Assembly (NCBI GenBank): GCA_016196065.1
Contig: JACPYL010000010.1
Span: forward strand, 248,001 to 312,000
DNA: 64,000 bases
Direction: 5' to 3'
Origin: Acidobacteriota bacterium
GTDB lineage: Bacteria > Acidobacteriota > Terriglobia > Terriglobales > Acidobacteriaceae
Below the pieces are notes generated by a model, which was not told the DNA's origin, did not search any database, and saw only the letters and a list, made by a program, of their open reading frames with translations. The translations under genes and the position numbers were made by a program. This document shows positions 17,365 through 25,749 of this stretch, piece by piece; position 1 is the stretch's first letter; the number at the start of each line of letters is the position of its first letter.

Positions 17365-18546
17365 CTAGAACGCGTCAATCCCCGTCACATTGGCCCCAAT
17401 GATCAGCGTGTGAATGTCGTGCGTGCCTTCGTAGGTCTTCACGCTTTCCAGGTTCATCAGATGCCGCATGATCGGATAATCGTCGGCCACGCCGTTCGCG
17501 CCGAGAATGTCGCGGGACATGCGGGCGCACTCGAGGGCCATCCAGACGTTGTTCCGCTTCGCCATCGAGATGTGCTGGTGCTCGACTTTGCCGGAGTCTT
17601 TCAATCGTCCCACTTGCAAGCAGAGCAATTGCGCTTTGGTAATCTCGCTGATCATCCACGCGAGTTTTTCCTGGATGAGTTGGTGTGAGGCGATCGGTTG
17701 ATCGCGGAACTGTTTGCGCAGCAACGCGTATTGCAGCGCGCAGTCGTAGCAAGACATGGCTGCGCCGATCGCTCCCCAGGAAATTCCGTAGCGCGCCTGG
17801 TTCAGGCACATCAGCGGAGATTTCAAGCCGCCTGATTTCGGCAGCAGGTTCGATTCTGGAATTCGAACGTCTTGCAGCGACAGTCCCGATGTGACCGATG
17901 CGCGCAGTGACCACTTGCCATGAATGTCGTCAGCCTTGAACCCGGGACGGTCGGTTTCGACGAGGAAGCCCCGGACTTTGTCGCCTTCATCTTCCACTTT
18001 CGCCCAGATCACGGCGACATCGGCGATCGAACCCGAGGTGATCCACATCTTCTCGCCGTTCAGTACGTACTCTTTGCCCACTTTCTTGGCGCGGGTGCGC
18101 ATGCCGCCGGGATTCGATCCGAAGCCGGGCTCGGTGAGTCCGAAGCAGCCCAGCTTTTCGCCTTTCTGCATGGCGGGCAGCCAGGTGTTTTTCTGTTCGT
18201 CAGTTCCGAACGCGTAGATGGGATACATCACCAGCGCCGATTGCACGCTCACGAACGAACGCACGCCGGAGTCTCCGCGTTCCAGTTCCTGTGTGACCAG
18301 TCCGTATTCGACGTTCGACATGCCGGCGCAGCCGTAGCCTTCAAGCGACGCGCCAAAGAATCCGAGATCCGCCATGGGCTTGACCAGTTCGCGCGGAAAG
18401 CGCCCGGCACGGTTGCACTCTTCGATAATCGGGACGAGATTGTCTTCAATGAACTTGCGCGCCGTATCGCGGACGAGCCGCTCGTCGTCGCTGAGTAACG
18501 TATCGAACCCGATAAAATCGACACCACGGAACTTGATGGCTGGCAT
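17365..18546 (-). CDS. Acyl-CoA dehydrogenase, glutaryl-CoA dehydrogenase-like
   Basis: This 393-residue flavoprotein fits the glutaryl-CoA dehydrogenase (GCDH) branch. RSFVSVQSALVMYPIYAFGT carries the substrate Arg of that group, CFGLTEPGFGSNPGGM and MWITSGSIADVAVIWAK are the FAD sites, and the catalytic Glu lies in TYEGTHDIH near residue 373. GCDH oxidises and decarboxylates glutaryl-CoA to crotonyl-CoA in lysine and tryptophan breakdown, passing electrons to ETF. The ATG at 18546 follows GGGAG. It is not next to other catabolic genes, so substrate specificity is inferred only from sequence. Confidence 0.88.
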   Translation of the reverse strand: MPAIKFRGVDFIGFDTLLSDDERLVRDTARKFIEDNLVPIIEECNRAGRFPRELVKPMADLGFFGASLEGYGCAGMSNVEYGLVTQELERGDSGVRSFVSVQSALVMYPIYAFGTDEQKNTWLPAMQKGEKLGCFGLTEPGFGSNPGGMRTRAKKVGKEYVLNGEKMWITSGSIADVAVIWAKVEDEGDKVRGFLVETDRPGFKADDIHGKWSLRASVTSGLSLQDVRIPESNLLPKSGGLKSPLMCLNQARYGISWGAIGAAMSCYDCALQYALLRKQFRDQPIASHQLIQEKLAWMISEITKAQLLCLQVGRLKDSGKVEHQHISMAKRNNVWMALECARMSRDILGANGVADDYPIMRHLMNLESVKTYEGTHDIHTLIIGANVTGIDAF

Positions 18547-18643
18547 GAAAAGTCACACTCCCTGGAAGTCAGCAAAATAGAAATGGCAAACTAGTTAGGC
18601 TAGCAGAGCGCGCGGGAAGTCAGCAATTCGGGGAGCGTTGCGT

Positions 18644-19129
18644 TCATTTGCTGATCTTCGGGAACCAGCGCGGCACGGTGGCGCAATACCGTTCGTATTC
18701 CTCGCCGAACTGCCTTCGCAGTGTGGGTTCTTCGTAGAGCAGCACGAACACGTGGAAGCACACTCCCAGGCAAAGCAAGTAGGTCGCGATGGAACGCGAA
18801 TGGAACAGCCATGCCTGTCCGCCGACGATGAGCAGGACTCCGATGTACATCGGGTTCCGGATGTAGTGGTGCAGTCCGCGCACGACCAGCGCTTTCGTCG
18901 GTGCGATGGGCGCTGGAGTTCCTCCACCGATGAGCGCGAATCCCCAGAATGCGGTGTAAAGATAGATTGCAATGCCCACAACAATGAGGCCGATCGCCGC
19001 CCATTCCTCAGGGCCACCCACCGGGAGGGCCTTCCGCCTCAGCACCCACGGTACATAGGCGGCGACAGTTCCCGGTACGACCACGGTGAAGAGCAGCGTC
19101 TTCAGCAACGGCGCGACGGACTTGTTCAT
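18644..19129 (-). CDS. Isoprenylcysteine carboxyl methyltransferase-like membrane protein
   Basis: This 161-residue protein has four or five hydrophobic helices and the C-terminal SAM/substrate region YIRNPMYIGVLL, then EEPTLRRQFGEEYERYCATVPRWFP. This is the signature of the ICMT/PEMT (NnrU-like) family of integral membrane methyltransferases. The bacterial substrate is usually unknown; phospholipids or small lipids are possible. It ends about 97 bases before the acyl-CoA dehydrogenase start on the same strand and may be read ahead of it. The ATG at 19129 has no strong ribosome site. Confidence 0.82.
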   Translation of the reverse strand: MNKSVAPLLKTLLFTVVVPGTVAAYVPWVLRRKALPVGGPEEWAAIGLIVVGIAIYLYTAFWGFALIGGGTPAPIAPTKALVVRGLHHYIRNPMYIGVLLIVGGQAWLFHSRSIATYLLCLGVCFHVFVLLYEEPTLRRQFGEEYERYCATVPRWFPKISK

Positions 19130-19206
19130 GACCGCCCATTGTTCGCTCGAATTGAGCGATGGGTCAATCCCTTCCTGTGCGCGGACCCTGTGCTAGCATT
19201 TCCGCC

Positions 19207-20187
19207 ATGCGAAGTCCTATGATCGCGCTCTCTTTCATTCTTGCTTCCCTGGTTGTTTCCAACGCGCAGGCCGTCCGGCAGCCTGCGAACCTCTACTACA
19301 TGCAGGAAGGGTTTGTGGACAGCCACGGCGCCCTGATCTACTACAAGTCCATCGGACACGGCGCGCCGCTCATGATCGTGCATGGCGGTCCGGGCGCGAC
19401 GCATGAATATCTTCTGCCCTATCTTTTGCCGTTGATGCGCACCAGTCGCCTCATCTTCATCGACGAGCGCGGCTCTGGACGATCGTCAAAGCTCGAAGAC
19501 ACCAAACAGTACACGATCGGCAACATGGTCGAGGACGTTGAGAATGTGCGCAAGGCGCTCGGCCTCGGCAGGATTAGCCTGCTCGGACATTCCTACGGTG
19601 GAGCGCTGGCCCAGGCCTATGCGCTGAAGTATCAGCAGAATCTCTCGCACCTGATTCTCGCCAGCACGTTCGCCAGCACGAAAGAACTCAACGAAGCGCT
19701 GGCCAAGATCAAGTCTGAGATGGATCCGAAAGATCTGGAGCGAGTGAATGCGCTCGAGGCGGCGGGTCTGTTCGGCAAAGGCGAACAGTGGGAGCACGGA
19801 CGCTATCCGGAAGAATACGCAAAGCTGGCGTGGGGCAAGGGATATCTTCCCTACATCTACCAGGCGCATCCCGACCCGAACGATGATCCGGTCGCGTCGA
19901 ACAACACGGCTTGGGATGTCTATCGCGAGATGTGGGGTTCGCACGGCGAGTTCGTCGTCGATGGCAATCTTTCGGAAGTGGAATACGTCGACAAGCTGTC
20001 GCAAATTAAGGTTCCCACTCTGATCATCGTCGGCGATCACGATGAGAGTGATCCGAAGATGTCGCGCGAGATGCACGAGAAGATTGCCGGATCGCAACTC
20101 GTCATCCTTCCCAACAGCGGACACATGACCTTCGTTGACCAGCCGGAACAGTTCCTGAAAGCGGTGCGCGACTTTGTAAGCCACTAG
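19207..20187 (+). CDS. Secreted proline iminopeptidase-like alpha/beta hydrolase
   Basis: This 326-residue serine hydrolase has a signal peptide (MRSPMIALSFILASLVVSNAQA). The HGGPG oxyanion motif, the nucleophile elbow GHSYGG, an Asp in GDHDESDP and the His in NSGHMTF complete the triad. HGGPG with GHSYGG and the cap region is typical of the S33 prolyl aminopeptidase/tricorn-interacting F1 group, which cleave N-terminal residues of short peptides. Export makes a periplasmic or outside scavenging role likely. The start ATG 19207 is chosen over upstream in-frame starts because it opens the signal peptide. Confidence 0.86.
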   Translation: MRSPMIALSFILASLVVSNAQAVRQPANLYYMQEGFVDSHGALIYYKSIGHGAPLMIVHGGPGATHEYLLPYLLPLMRTSRLIFIDERGSGRSSKLEDTKQYTIGNMVEDVENVRKALGLGRISLLGHSYGGALAQAYALKYQQNLSHLILASTFASTKELNEALAKIKSEMDPKDLERVNALEAAGLFGKGEQWEHGRYPEEYAKLAWGKGYLPYIYQAHPDPNDDPVASNNTAWDVYREMWGSHGEFVVDGNLSEVEYVDKLSQIKVPTLIIVGDHDESDPKMSREMHEKIAGSQLVILPNSGHMTFVDQPEQFLKAVRDFVSH

Positions 20188-20288
20188 GATCTCAGTCGGT
20201 GTACCCAGGGGCTTCACAGGGCGATAATTTTTTCGATGATCCGGCGCAAGCGCTGTATTCTTTTGACAGAGTCATCGAAAGCAAAGTC

Positions 20289-20777
20289 ATGAATGACATC
20301 GGCCGTTTGTTTCAGGCCTTCCTCGCGCCCGCCCTGCTGGTTTCCGCGACCGCGCTCCTCATTCTTTCCATCAACGTTCGACTGATGGGATTGGTCAGTC
20401 GTTTACGGCAATACGTGCATGCCAAATACGATGCGACCAAGTCGAACCGCACGGAGGCGGTTGCCGCTTATACATCGCAGATCGAGTCCATCGAGCGGCG
20501 GGCGGGATTGATTCGCCGCTGCTTTCTTCTGGCACTGATTTCCTTGGCGGGATCGATCTGCTCGTGTCTCCTGCTTGGGTTGGGGTTGTATGAAATGAAG
20601 GCTGCCTGGGTGGCAGCCATGGTGTTCGCGGGATCCCTGACGTGCCTCCTGGCGTCGGCGGTGTACTACATCCGGGAAGTAATGGTGTCGCTGAGTTCCG
20701 TCCGCGATGAAGCGCGCGATCTGCTCTTCATGGATCTCGGGTCCCCGCCAGAAAACAGCGGGCCCGATACGCCATAG
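20289..20777 (+). CDS. DUF2721 family membrane protein
   Basis: This 162-residue protein has a hydrophobic N-terminus (AFLAPALLVSATALLILSIN), the motif NVRLMGLVSRLRQ, a basic central helix, and two more hydrophobic segments (CFLLALISLAGSICSCLLLGLGL and a following one). The pattern of one helix, a positively charged loop of about 50 residues and two helices fits DUF2721, a widespread family of unknown function. The start is set at ATG 20289, where the hydrophobic segment begins; upstream in-frame starts give a non-hydrophobic extension. About 100 bases separate it from the peptidase gene on the same strand. Confidence 0.75.
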   Translation: MNDIGRLFQAFLAPALLVSATALLILSINVRLMGLVSRLRQYVHAKYDATKSNRTEAVAAYTSQIESIERRAGLIRRCFLLALISLAGSICSCLLLGLGLYEMKAAWVAAMVFAGSLTCLLASAVYYIREVMVSLSSVRDEARDLLFMDLGSPPENSGPDTP

Positions 20778-20795
20778 TCCCATCCCCAGCAGCGC

Positions 20796-22001
20796 TTAGT
20801 AGGTGAACGACTGAAGCTGCGTCACGGCCGGGTCGGGGCCATCCACATACCCGGTTCGATTCGTTGGATTGATCGCAATGTGCGTCCGAACCACGTTGCC
20901 GGCATTCGAGAAATTGAAGCCGTCCAGCGATTCCACCAGGTTTCCCTTGATGTCATAAACCTGAATGCTGCTGCCAGGACCCGTGCTCGATACAGATTGA
21001 GCGACCAGAAAAAGTTTGTGGATGGGATCAAACTGCACGTCGGTTCCACTTTGCAGTTGGCCAGTTGCTCCGGGGAGCACTACAGCGAATCCGTTCTTTT
21101 TCTTGAGATCGTAAAACTCCACTCGGAAATCTACTTCGGTCGTGGTGCAGGCGATGCCATCTTCGGAATCGACGGCGAGCCCATTGATGAACCCCTGCCG
21201 AAACGGAGGTGGGCCGGGTACTCCGAGGAACGTATTCACCTTTCCAGTGGTCAGGTTCACCAGTGCGATGACCGGTGCCGGACCTCCCACCGCTCCGTCG
21301 GAAGCTGCTACCACGGCGCGGTTGTGCTTGCTGTCGTAGGCTACCGACGGACTGTTTGAGAAGAAGAATGGGTTGTCGGGCAAGGCGATCTGAGGCCCAA
21401 AAGTATTCGCCGCCACGTCGGAACCAAGTACGAACGTATGGTCGTCGCCGCCATTTTGGAAATACAGAAAAGCAGTCTTGCTGGTGCCCTGCAGGCGGCT
21501 CACGGAAAGCATGATGTCGTCCTTGGTCAGCGGCGGCGTCCATGTCCCGGTAAATTTCTTCGAACTCAGCGGATCGAGGACGGAATAGATGCGCGAGTCC
21601 ACGAAGATGTCTTTGACGTGCTCGCGCTCGACCAGCCCGATTCCGTTGCCCACAATTCCGAGAGTGATGAAATCGTCCTTCCCTTGGATCTTCTTGACCA
21701 CGCGGAGAATCTTCCCGGTGGACTGATCGAAGGTCTCGACGGCTGCCAGCAGCTTTCCGGTGGGCAAGAAGAAGGCCTCCGTCAGAATTCCTTCAGTGCC
21801 GTTCTGATCAATATCAAATCCGAAAATCTGCCCGCCAAACATGCTTTGCACGATGACGCTGCCCGGCCCAACGCCGCTCGCATGTTGTTGGGACGGTGCG
21901 GGTGCAGATTGCTGTCCCCAAGTGAGGGAACTCATCGCGCAGGCCAGGGCCAAGGTAAGTGATAAGGAAAATGATGAAGGTCGACGGTCGAAGAAACGCA
22001 T
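20796..22001 (-). CDS. Secreted beta-propeller-like protein
   Basis: This 401-residue protein has a signal peptide (residues 1-30, FSLSLTLALACAMSSLTWG, cleavage near GQQ). The body repeats motifs of the type NSPSVAYDSKHNRAVVAASD and QSGTDVQFDPIHKLFLVAQS, as in NHL- or YVTN-like seven-bladed propellers, and no catalytic motif is seen. Function is unknown; such proteins often bind surfaces or ligands. The start ATG 22001 is chosen because AAGGAG lies 7-8 bases upstream and the signal peptide follows; the frame extends further upstream without a credible start. The gene converges with the DUF2721 gene. Confidence 0.72.
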   Translation of the reverse strand: MRFFDRRPSSFSLSLTLALACAMSSLTWGQQSAPAPSQQHASGVGPGSVIVQSMFGGQIFGFDIDQNGTEGILTEAFFLPTGKLLAAVETFDQSTGKILRVVKKIQGKDDFITLGIVGNGIGLVEREHVKDIFVDSRIYSVLDPLSSKKFTGTWTPPLTKDDIMLSVSRLQGTSKTAFLYFQNGGDDHTFVLGSDVAANTFGPQIALPDNPFFFSNSPSVAYDSKHNRAVVAASDGAVGGPAPVIALVNLTTGKVNTFLGVPGPPPFRQGFINGLAVDSEDGIACTTTEVDFRVEFYDLKKKNGFAVVLPGATGQLQSGTDVQFDPIHKLFLVAQSVSSTGPGSSIQVYDIKGNLVESLDGFNFSNAGNVVRTHIAINPTNRTGYVDGPDPAVTQLQSFTY

Positions 22002-22612
22002 CGAGAAACTCCTTAGATATAACGAGGGATCGGGCATCGAACCCGCAAGACAGGTACTGAACAGCACCAGCAAACTACCCGAGCGATCGTCCACTGGTGT
22101 CATGTTTTCGTCAAGAGTTTGTAAAAAGCAAGGCTGGAACGGCGCCTGCAACCATTGCGAAGAGTCTTCGCCGCGCAAGCCCACCAAAGGATTTCATGGG
22201 CTATCGTCCCGAGCTACCATCCTGGGTTACCGTCCCGGAGGGACGTTCGAAAATAGCCCGCCAGTTTACTGGCGGGTACAAATCCCATAGCGGTTTGAGT
22301 GCCGGAGGCACGGATGAAACTCTTGCCCGGCACCGCGTGCTCCGTCGTCCCTCTGGCACTGTCCGTTCTAAGTCAAAAATCTAACCCGGCGTTGAAACGC
22401 CGGGCTATTGTCGACCGGGGCTGCTTCTGAAACTGACCTGACGCCCGCAATCGTGTAAAATCATCGAGGCGAGTACAACGCACGGCTATCCGCGTGTGCC
22501 AATCCAGCCGTTCAATCCGGCCGATTAATCAGGCAAAGTCTGGTTACTCCCGCAAATTCCAGGTAGAACCCCGGCCTCGGCCGATGGGTACATTCCTGTC
22601 AGGAGACTTGAA
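22002..22612. other. Intergenic region, 611 bases, no gene
   Basis: Beyond the ribosome site of the propeller gene (near 22008-22015) it contains the cluster of short palindromes at 22231-22404 and the AGGAG (22601-22605) of the small zinc-ribbon gene. I see no open reading frame of credible composition, no tRNA and no riboswitch-like pattern. Confidence 0.6.
22231..22404. repeat. Cluster of short palindromic repeats
   Basis: There are at least four hairpins in 175 bases: CGTCC/GGACG (22231-22245), CCCGCCAG/CTGGCGGG around TTTA (22257-22276), GTGCC/GGCAC (22299-22311), and CCCGGCGTT/AACGCCGGG (22385-22404). The arms are different sequences, so they are not copies of one unit. The arrangement is like the REP clusters of other bacteria and differs from the GAGACGGGGC family. 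Confidence 0.6.
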
Positions 22613-22789
22613 ATGAAGATCGCAAAAACAGCTGACCGCAAGAAGGTCATGGACACTTCGAAATCGACCGCCTGCCCCAAGTGTGGCAAGGATACCCGCA
22701 TCGTAAAGCGCGTGAAAGACCGTGAACGCGGCGTGCCGGGCGGAGTCTACATTTCGTGCTCGGGCTGCGAGTTTTTTGAGAAGTTGTAG
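22613..22789 (+). CDS. Small zinc-ribbon protein
   Basis: This 58-residue basic protein has two Cys pairs, CPKCG (Cys21, Cys24) and CSGC (Cys49, Cys52), 24 residues apart, which should form one zinc ribbon. The start ATG 22613 follows AGGAG (22601-22605) at 7-base spacing, and the stop is TAG at 22787-22789. Zinc-ribbon peptides of this size bind nucleic acid or protein partners, and no more specific family is evident. It is tail-to-tail with the sugar-binding-like gene. Confidence 0.78.
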   Translation: MKIAKTADRKKVMDTSKSTACPKCGKDTRIVKRVKDRERGVPGGVYISCSGCEFFEKL

Positions 22790-22815
22790 GAAGACAACTC
22801 CCGGTTCCCCGATGC

Positions 22816-23925
22816 TCAATTCTCAGTAAGAGAAGCGGCCTGTTTGGCGCGTGGCGGACTTTCCCTTTTTTCTGGTGTCAGTCCCGTCGAAATCGGCCGG
22901 AGCGAGTCCAGACTGGGGAACGATTGTGCGGGCACCCGGTGCTGATCGGGTGGCTGAATTTTCGACTGAAGAGCATTGACGGCGATATCCAGCGCTGCGC
23001 CCGCCACGGCAGGCACGATCACGGTGGCGGTCAATAGACCCGATCCGACCCAGGATTGCCCCGTCTTCGGAAGACCGTCGACTCCAAGAAATAGCAAGTC
23101 AGACCACGGATACACCTCGTGAGCTGACTTCACGTCCTCAAACGCCCGTCTGGCGCCGATGGCAATGGAGTCGTTCTGGCCCACCACAGCATGGATTGCC
23201 TGCTGGCGCGACGTCGACAGCTTCAGCCACGACGCAACAGCGTTGTGGCCACCCTCTTCCGTCCAATTCGAGCTCTTGAGAATCTTCAAATCGATGTTGT
23301 TCGATCGCGCCTGCTGCATGCCGGCCATGCGCTGCTGTGCCGCCAGACTGCTTGACGGACCCTGTATGTACAGCGCAGATCCACCTTGAGGAAGGATCGC
23401 TGCCAGCTGGCGAGCCTGAATCTGTCCAACCTCGGTGTGATCGGAACTCACGGCAAAACTAGGGACTGCTGATTTTCGGCGCAAGCTCGCCAGCGAAGCA
23501 GCGTCGCGATTGAGAACGACCCACGCAATCCCCGCATTTACGGCTGCGTTTCCGACTTGCGGAAACTCCGTTCCACCGGCTGGTTCAACCAAGATTCCTG
23601 ATAAGGTCGACTTGTATTTGTGAATGATGTCGAGCAGTTGCGAACTCTGCGTGACCGAGTCGTTGTCGGCATACAGAATTTCCAGGTCGACGTCGAGATG
23701 CAAGGCAGCTGCTTCGGCTGCTCGGGCTTGCTCGCGTTGGTAGTCGTTTTCGCGGGTAATCAGGGACAGAACAAACTTGAATTTGCTCAAGCAATCCAAA
23801 TCGTCTTGCCCGGCGGTGGAGATTCTCTCCCCAGCACTGACTCCTCGGGGCGGCACAAACCCGAACGGGGACAGCCGCACGAATCGATTCCGCCTGAATG
23901 TAGCCCGGCCTACCGACAGGGTCAA
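22816..23925 (-). CDS. Periplasmic-binding-protein-like (Peripla_BP_4/LacI-type ligand domain) protein
   Basis: This 369-residue frame has its two-lobed sugar-binding-protein fold starting at about residue 49 (KFKFVLSLITRENDYQREQA). Recognisable parts are ILYADNDSVTQSSQLLDIIH, the hinge segment GILVEPAGGTE, WVVLNRDA and VVGQNDSIAIGARRA. Such domains belong to ABC sugar importers (RbsB-like) or LacI-type regulators. Here there is neither a clear signal peptide nor a helix-turn-helix, and no ABC genes are adjacent, so it may be a cytosolic or regulatory orphan. The start (TTG 23925, Arg-rich first 45 residues) is uncertain and the true one may lie inside. It is 53 bases after pyrF on the same strand. 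Confidence 0.65.
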   Translation of the reverse strand: MTLSVGRATFRRNRFVRLSPFGFVPPRGVSAGERISTAGQDDLDCLSKFKFVLSLITRENDYQREQARAAEAAALHLDVDLEILYADNDSVTQSSQLLDIIHKYKSTLSGILVEPAGGTEFPQVGNAAVNAGIAWVVLNRDAASLASLRRKSAVPSFAVSSDHTEVGQIQARQLAAILPQGGSALYIQGPSSSLAAQQRMAGMQQARSNNIDLKILKSSNWTEEGGHNAVASWLKLSTSRQQAIHAVVGQNDSIAIGARRAFEDVKSAHEVYPWSDLLFLGVDGLPKTGQSWVGSGLLTATVIVPAVAGAALDIAVNALQSKIQPPDQHRVPAQSFPSLDSLRPISTGLTPEKRESPPRAKQAASLTEN

Positions 23926-23978
23926 GGTATCGGAGATACACCGTAGTATCGGACCGTTCGCCGGACCGGTGGAAGAGC

Positions 23979-24680
23979 CTAGCTGGCGATCTGACTGAGA
24001 ACCGCTCTCGCCTCAGCTGCCGGATCGGCGGCCTCCGTGATGGGGCGTCCGACGACGATCTGGGTTGCGCCGGCGGCGATTGCCTCCGCGGGGGTCACGA
24101 CTCTCGCCTGATCATCCTTCCCGCTGCCGGCAGGGCGCACGCCGGGCGTGACGATCACGAAATCCTGGCCCAGTTCCTCACGCAGAGCAGCAGCCTCGTG
24201 AGCCGAGGCGACAACTCCTCCACATCCGCTCGACAGAGCCAACGCTGCAAGCCGCAGGACCTGGCCGACGACCGTTCCGCGAATTCCGATCGTGTTCAAT
24301 TCGTTTTCATCGAGGCTGGTGAGCACCGTGACCGCAAGAATGAGCGGATTGCTCGCCTGGGCGGCAGCAGCCTGGGATGCTGCTCGCAGCATCGGGCCTC
24401 CGCCTGAGGCATGGACTGTCATCATGCTGACCCCCAGCTGCGCTGCTTCCCGGACAGCGCCGCCGACGGTGTTCGGAATGTCGTGATATTTCAGGTCCAG
24501 GAAGACGCGTCGTCCTGAACTCACCAGCTCGCGGACGATCGCCGGGCCTTCCGCGGTGTAGAGCTGCATTCCGACTTTGTAAGTCGAGGCAGAATCGCCC
24601 ACGGCCGCCACGATCTTCCGGGCGGCCGCAGCCGATGAGACATCCAGGGCAACAATCAGACGCTCACGCGGGTCTGTCAT
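23979..24680 (-). CDS. pyrF: Orotidine-5'-phosphate decarboxylase
   Basis: PyrF converts orotidine 5'-monophosphate to UMP, the last step of de novo pyrimidine synthesis, in the cytoplasm as a dimer. The 233 residues include IVALDVSS at the N-terminus, the catalytic block FLDLKYHDIPNTV (Asp-x-Lys-x-x-Asp), TVHASGG, VTPGVRP and the phosphate-loop VVGRPIT. Length fits the bacterial group. It follows rlpA after 21 bases on the same strand, a likely operon, although the two functions are unrelated. Confidence 0.96.
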   Translation of the reverse strand: MTDPRERLIVALDVSSAAAARKIVAAVGDSASTYKVGMQLYTAEGPAIVRELVSSGRRVFLDLKYHDIPNTVGGAVREAAQLGVSMMTVHASGGGPMLRAASQAAAAQASNPLILAVTVLTSLDENELNTIGIRGTVVGQVLRLAALALSSGCGGVVASAHEAAALREELGQDFVIVTPGVRPAGSGKDDQARVVTPAEAIAAGATQIVVGRPITEAADPAAEARAVLSQIAS

Positions 24681-24701
24681 CGCTCCTGAGTTTATAGGGT
24701 T

Positions 24702-25211
24702 TTACTGCAGGCTGGCTACAGTTTGCAGCCGCGCCACGGCAACGGGCTTCACCAGGTCCAGGCGGACCTTCTGAATGCCCCGTCCCTCGAAGCCGAGGAC
24801 CCGGGCGGTGTTATACGACACGTCAATGATGCGGCCCTCTACAACCGGACCACGGTCGTTAATGCGTACCACGACCGCTCGTCCGTTGCGCAGGTTGGTG
24901 ACCCGCACGAACGAACCCAGTGGCAATGTCGGATGAGCAGCTGTCATAGCCTGCATGTCGAAGGGTTCTCCGCTGGCTGTTGCTTTCCCCTGGAAATAAT
25001 CTCCGTACCAGGAGGCGGTTCCCACTTCGTATGGACTGTTCTTGATTGGTTTGGATCGCCGGCTGACGGGTTGGATCACCGTCGGCTTGTTTGCTACCTT
25101 GGCGGCTTCCGAGCTGTTTGGCCCGGATGCGGCTCCGGCTCCCAGGCTGGCAACCGATAAAAGCACTGCCAGACTTTCGGCTAAACGTCGTCGCATTCGT
25201 TTACCTCGCAT
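24702..25211 (-). CDS. rlpA: RlpA-like septal lytic transglycosylase
   Basis: This 169-residue protein starts with a signal-type segment (RRRLAESLAVLLSVASLGAGA) and a Ser/Lys/Pro linker. The double-psi beta-barrel domain is at residues about 62-157: ASWYGDYFQGKATASGE, then MTAAHPTLPLGS and VRINDRGP, and R-x-IDVSYNTAR. These are the conserved and catalytic motifs of RlpA, which cleaves naked glycan strands at the septum. There is no SPOR domain, so it is a short form. It is first in the pair with pyrF. The AT-rich stretch upstream (25250-25560) probably contains its promoter. Confidence 0.9.
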   Translation of the reverse strand: MRGKRMRRRLAESLAVLLSVASLGAGAASGPNSSEAAKVANKPTVIQPVSRRSKPIKNSPYEVGTASWYGDYFQGKATASGEPFDMQAMTAAHPTLPLGSFVRVTNLRNGRAVVVRINDRGPVVEGRIIDVSYNTARVLGFEGRGIQKVRLDLVKPVAVARLQTVASLQ

Positions 25212-25249
25212 CTCTAAAGTCGTTCGCTATAGCTTCGTACCCCTCGAGT

Positions 25250-25560
25250 TGATCTCGTAATGCTACCGACCATGGGAACGCCATGTCAACCGGAAAATCC
25301 CTGTAGTGAATTAACTAAGTGGTAATTAATCAATGACTTAACCGCATGAAAAATTGACCATTTCCCCCTATGTGATTGAAACTTAACACTACGGTTCATT
25401 AACTAAACAGTAAATAAGCCATGTCCAGTCTCCCAAGAAATCTTTCAAGTGGTTTTGGAATGACAGACTTAAGCAGATATTTGATGTAACATAATTAAAA
25501 ACATATACTTACAAATTTGAAATATTACTAAATAGTAATCAAATAAATGGCTTATCAGTT
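25250..25560. other. AT-rich intergenic island with iterated motifs
   Basis: This is about 310 bases of visibly AT-rich DNA in a GC-rich neighbourhood, between rlpA and thiD (divergent). It has no credible reading frame. Three similar motifs, AACTAAGTGGTAA (25313), AACTAAACAGTAA (25401) and TACTAAATAGTAA (25527), share ACTAA-N3-GTAA. The inverted pair ATAAGCCAT (25414-25422) and ATGGCTTAT (25547-25555) brackets the middle. It could be promoter/operator DNA, a nucleoid-protein site, or transferred sequence. Confidence 0.5.
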
Positions 25561-25601
25561 AATTCCTGTATCACTCCCGATTGCGGCAGGCAGTTGGAGC
25601 A

Positions 25602-25623
25602 GAGACGTGGCCTGCCGCGTCTC
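25602..25623. repeat. REP-like palindrome copy 3
   Basis: GAGACGTGGC and GCCGCGTCTC around CT. One arm position is a T-G wobble; otherwise it has the GAGACGGGGC-family form found beside the RAYT gene. It lies about 125 bases before the thiD start. Confidence 0.72.
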
Positions 25624-25749
25624 CGACAAAGGCTGCGTCGGCGGAGGTAGGGAAGCGAGGTAAGTGCCGCCTCAGCTATGAAGTTTGGCGAGACTGGTAG
25701 CCCGAAGTGGCGTTCCCATGCGCGACATTTCGGTTTAGAGTGGACCTTC

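Noticed and set aside
25624-25749. TPP riboswitch upstream of thiD
   Set aside because: I could not find the CUGAGA and ACCUGA-type conserved cores of that riboswitch.
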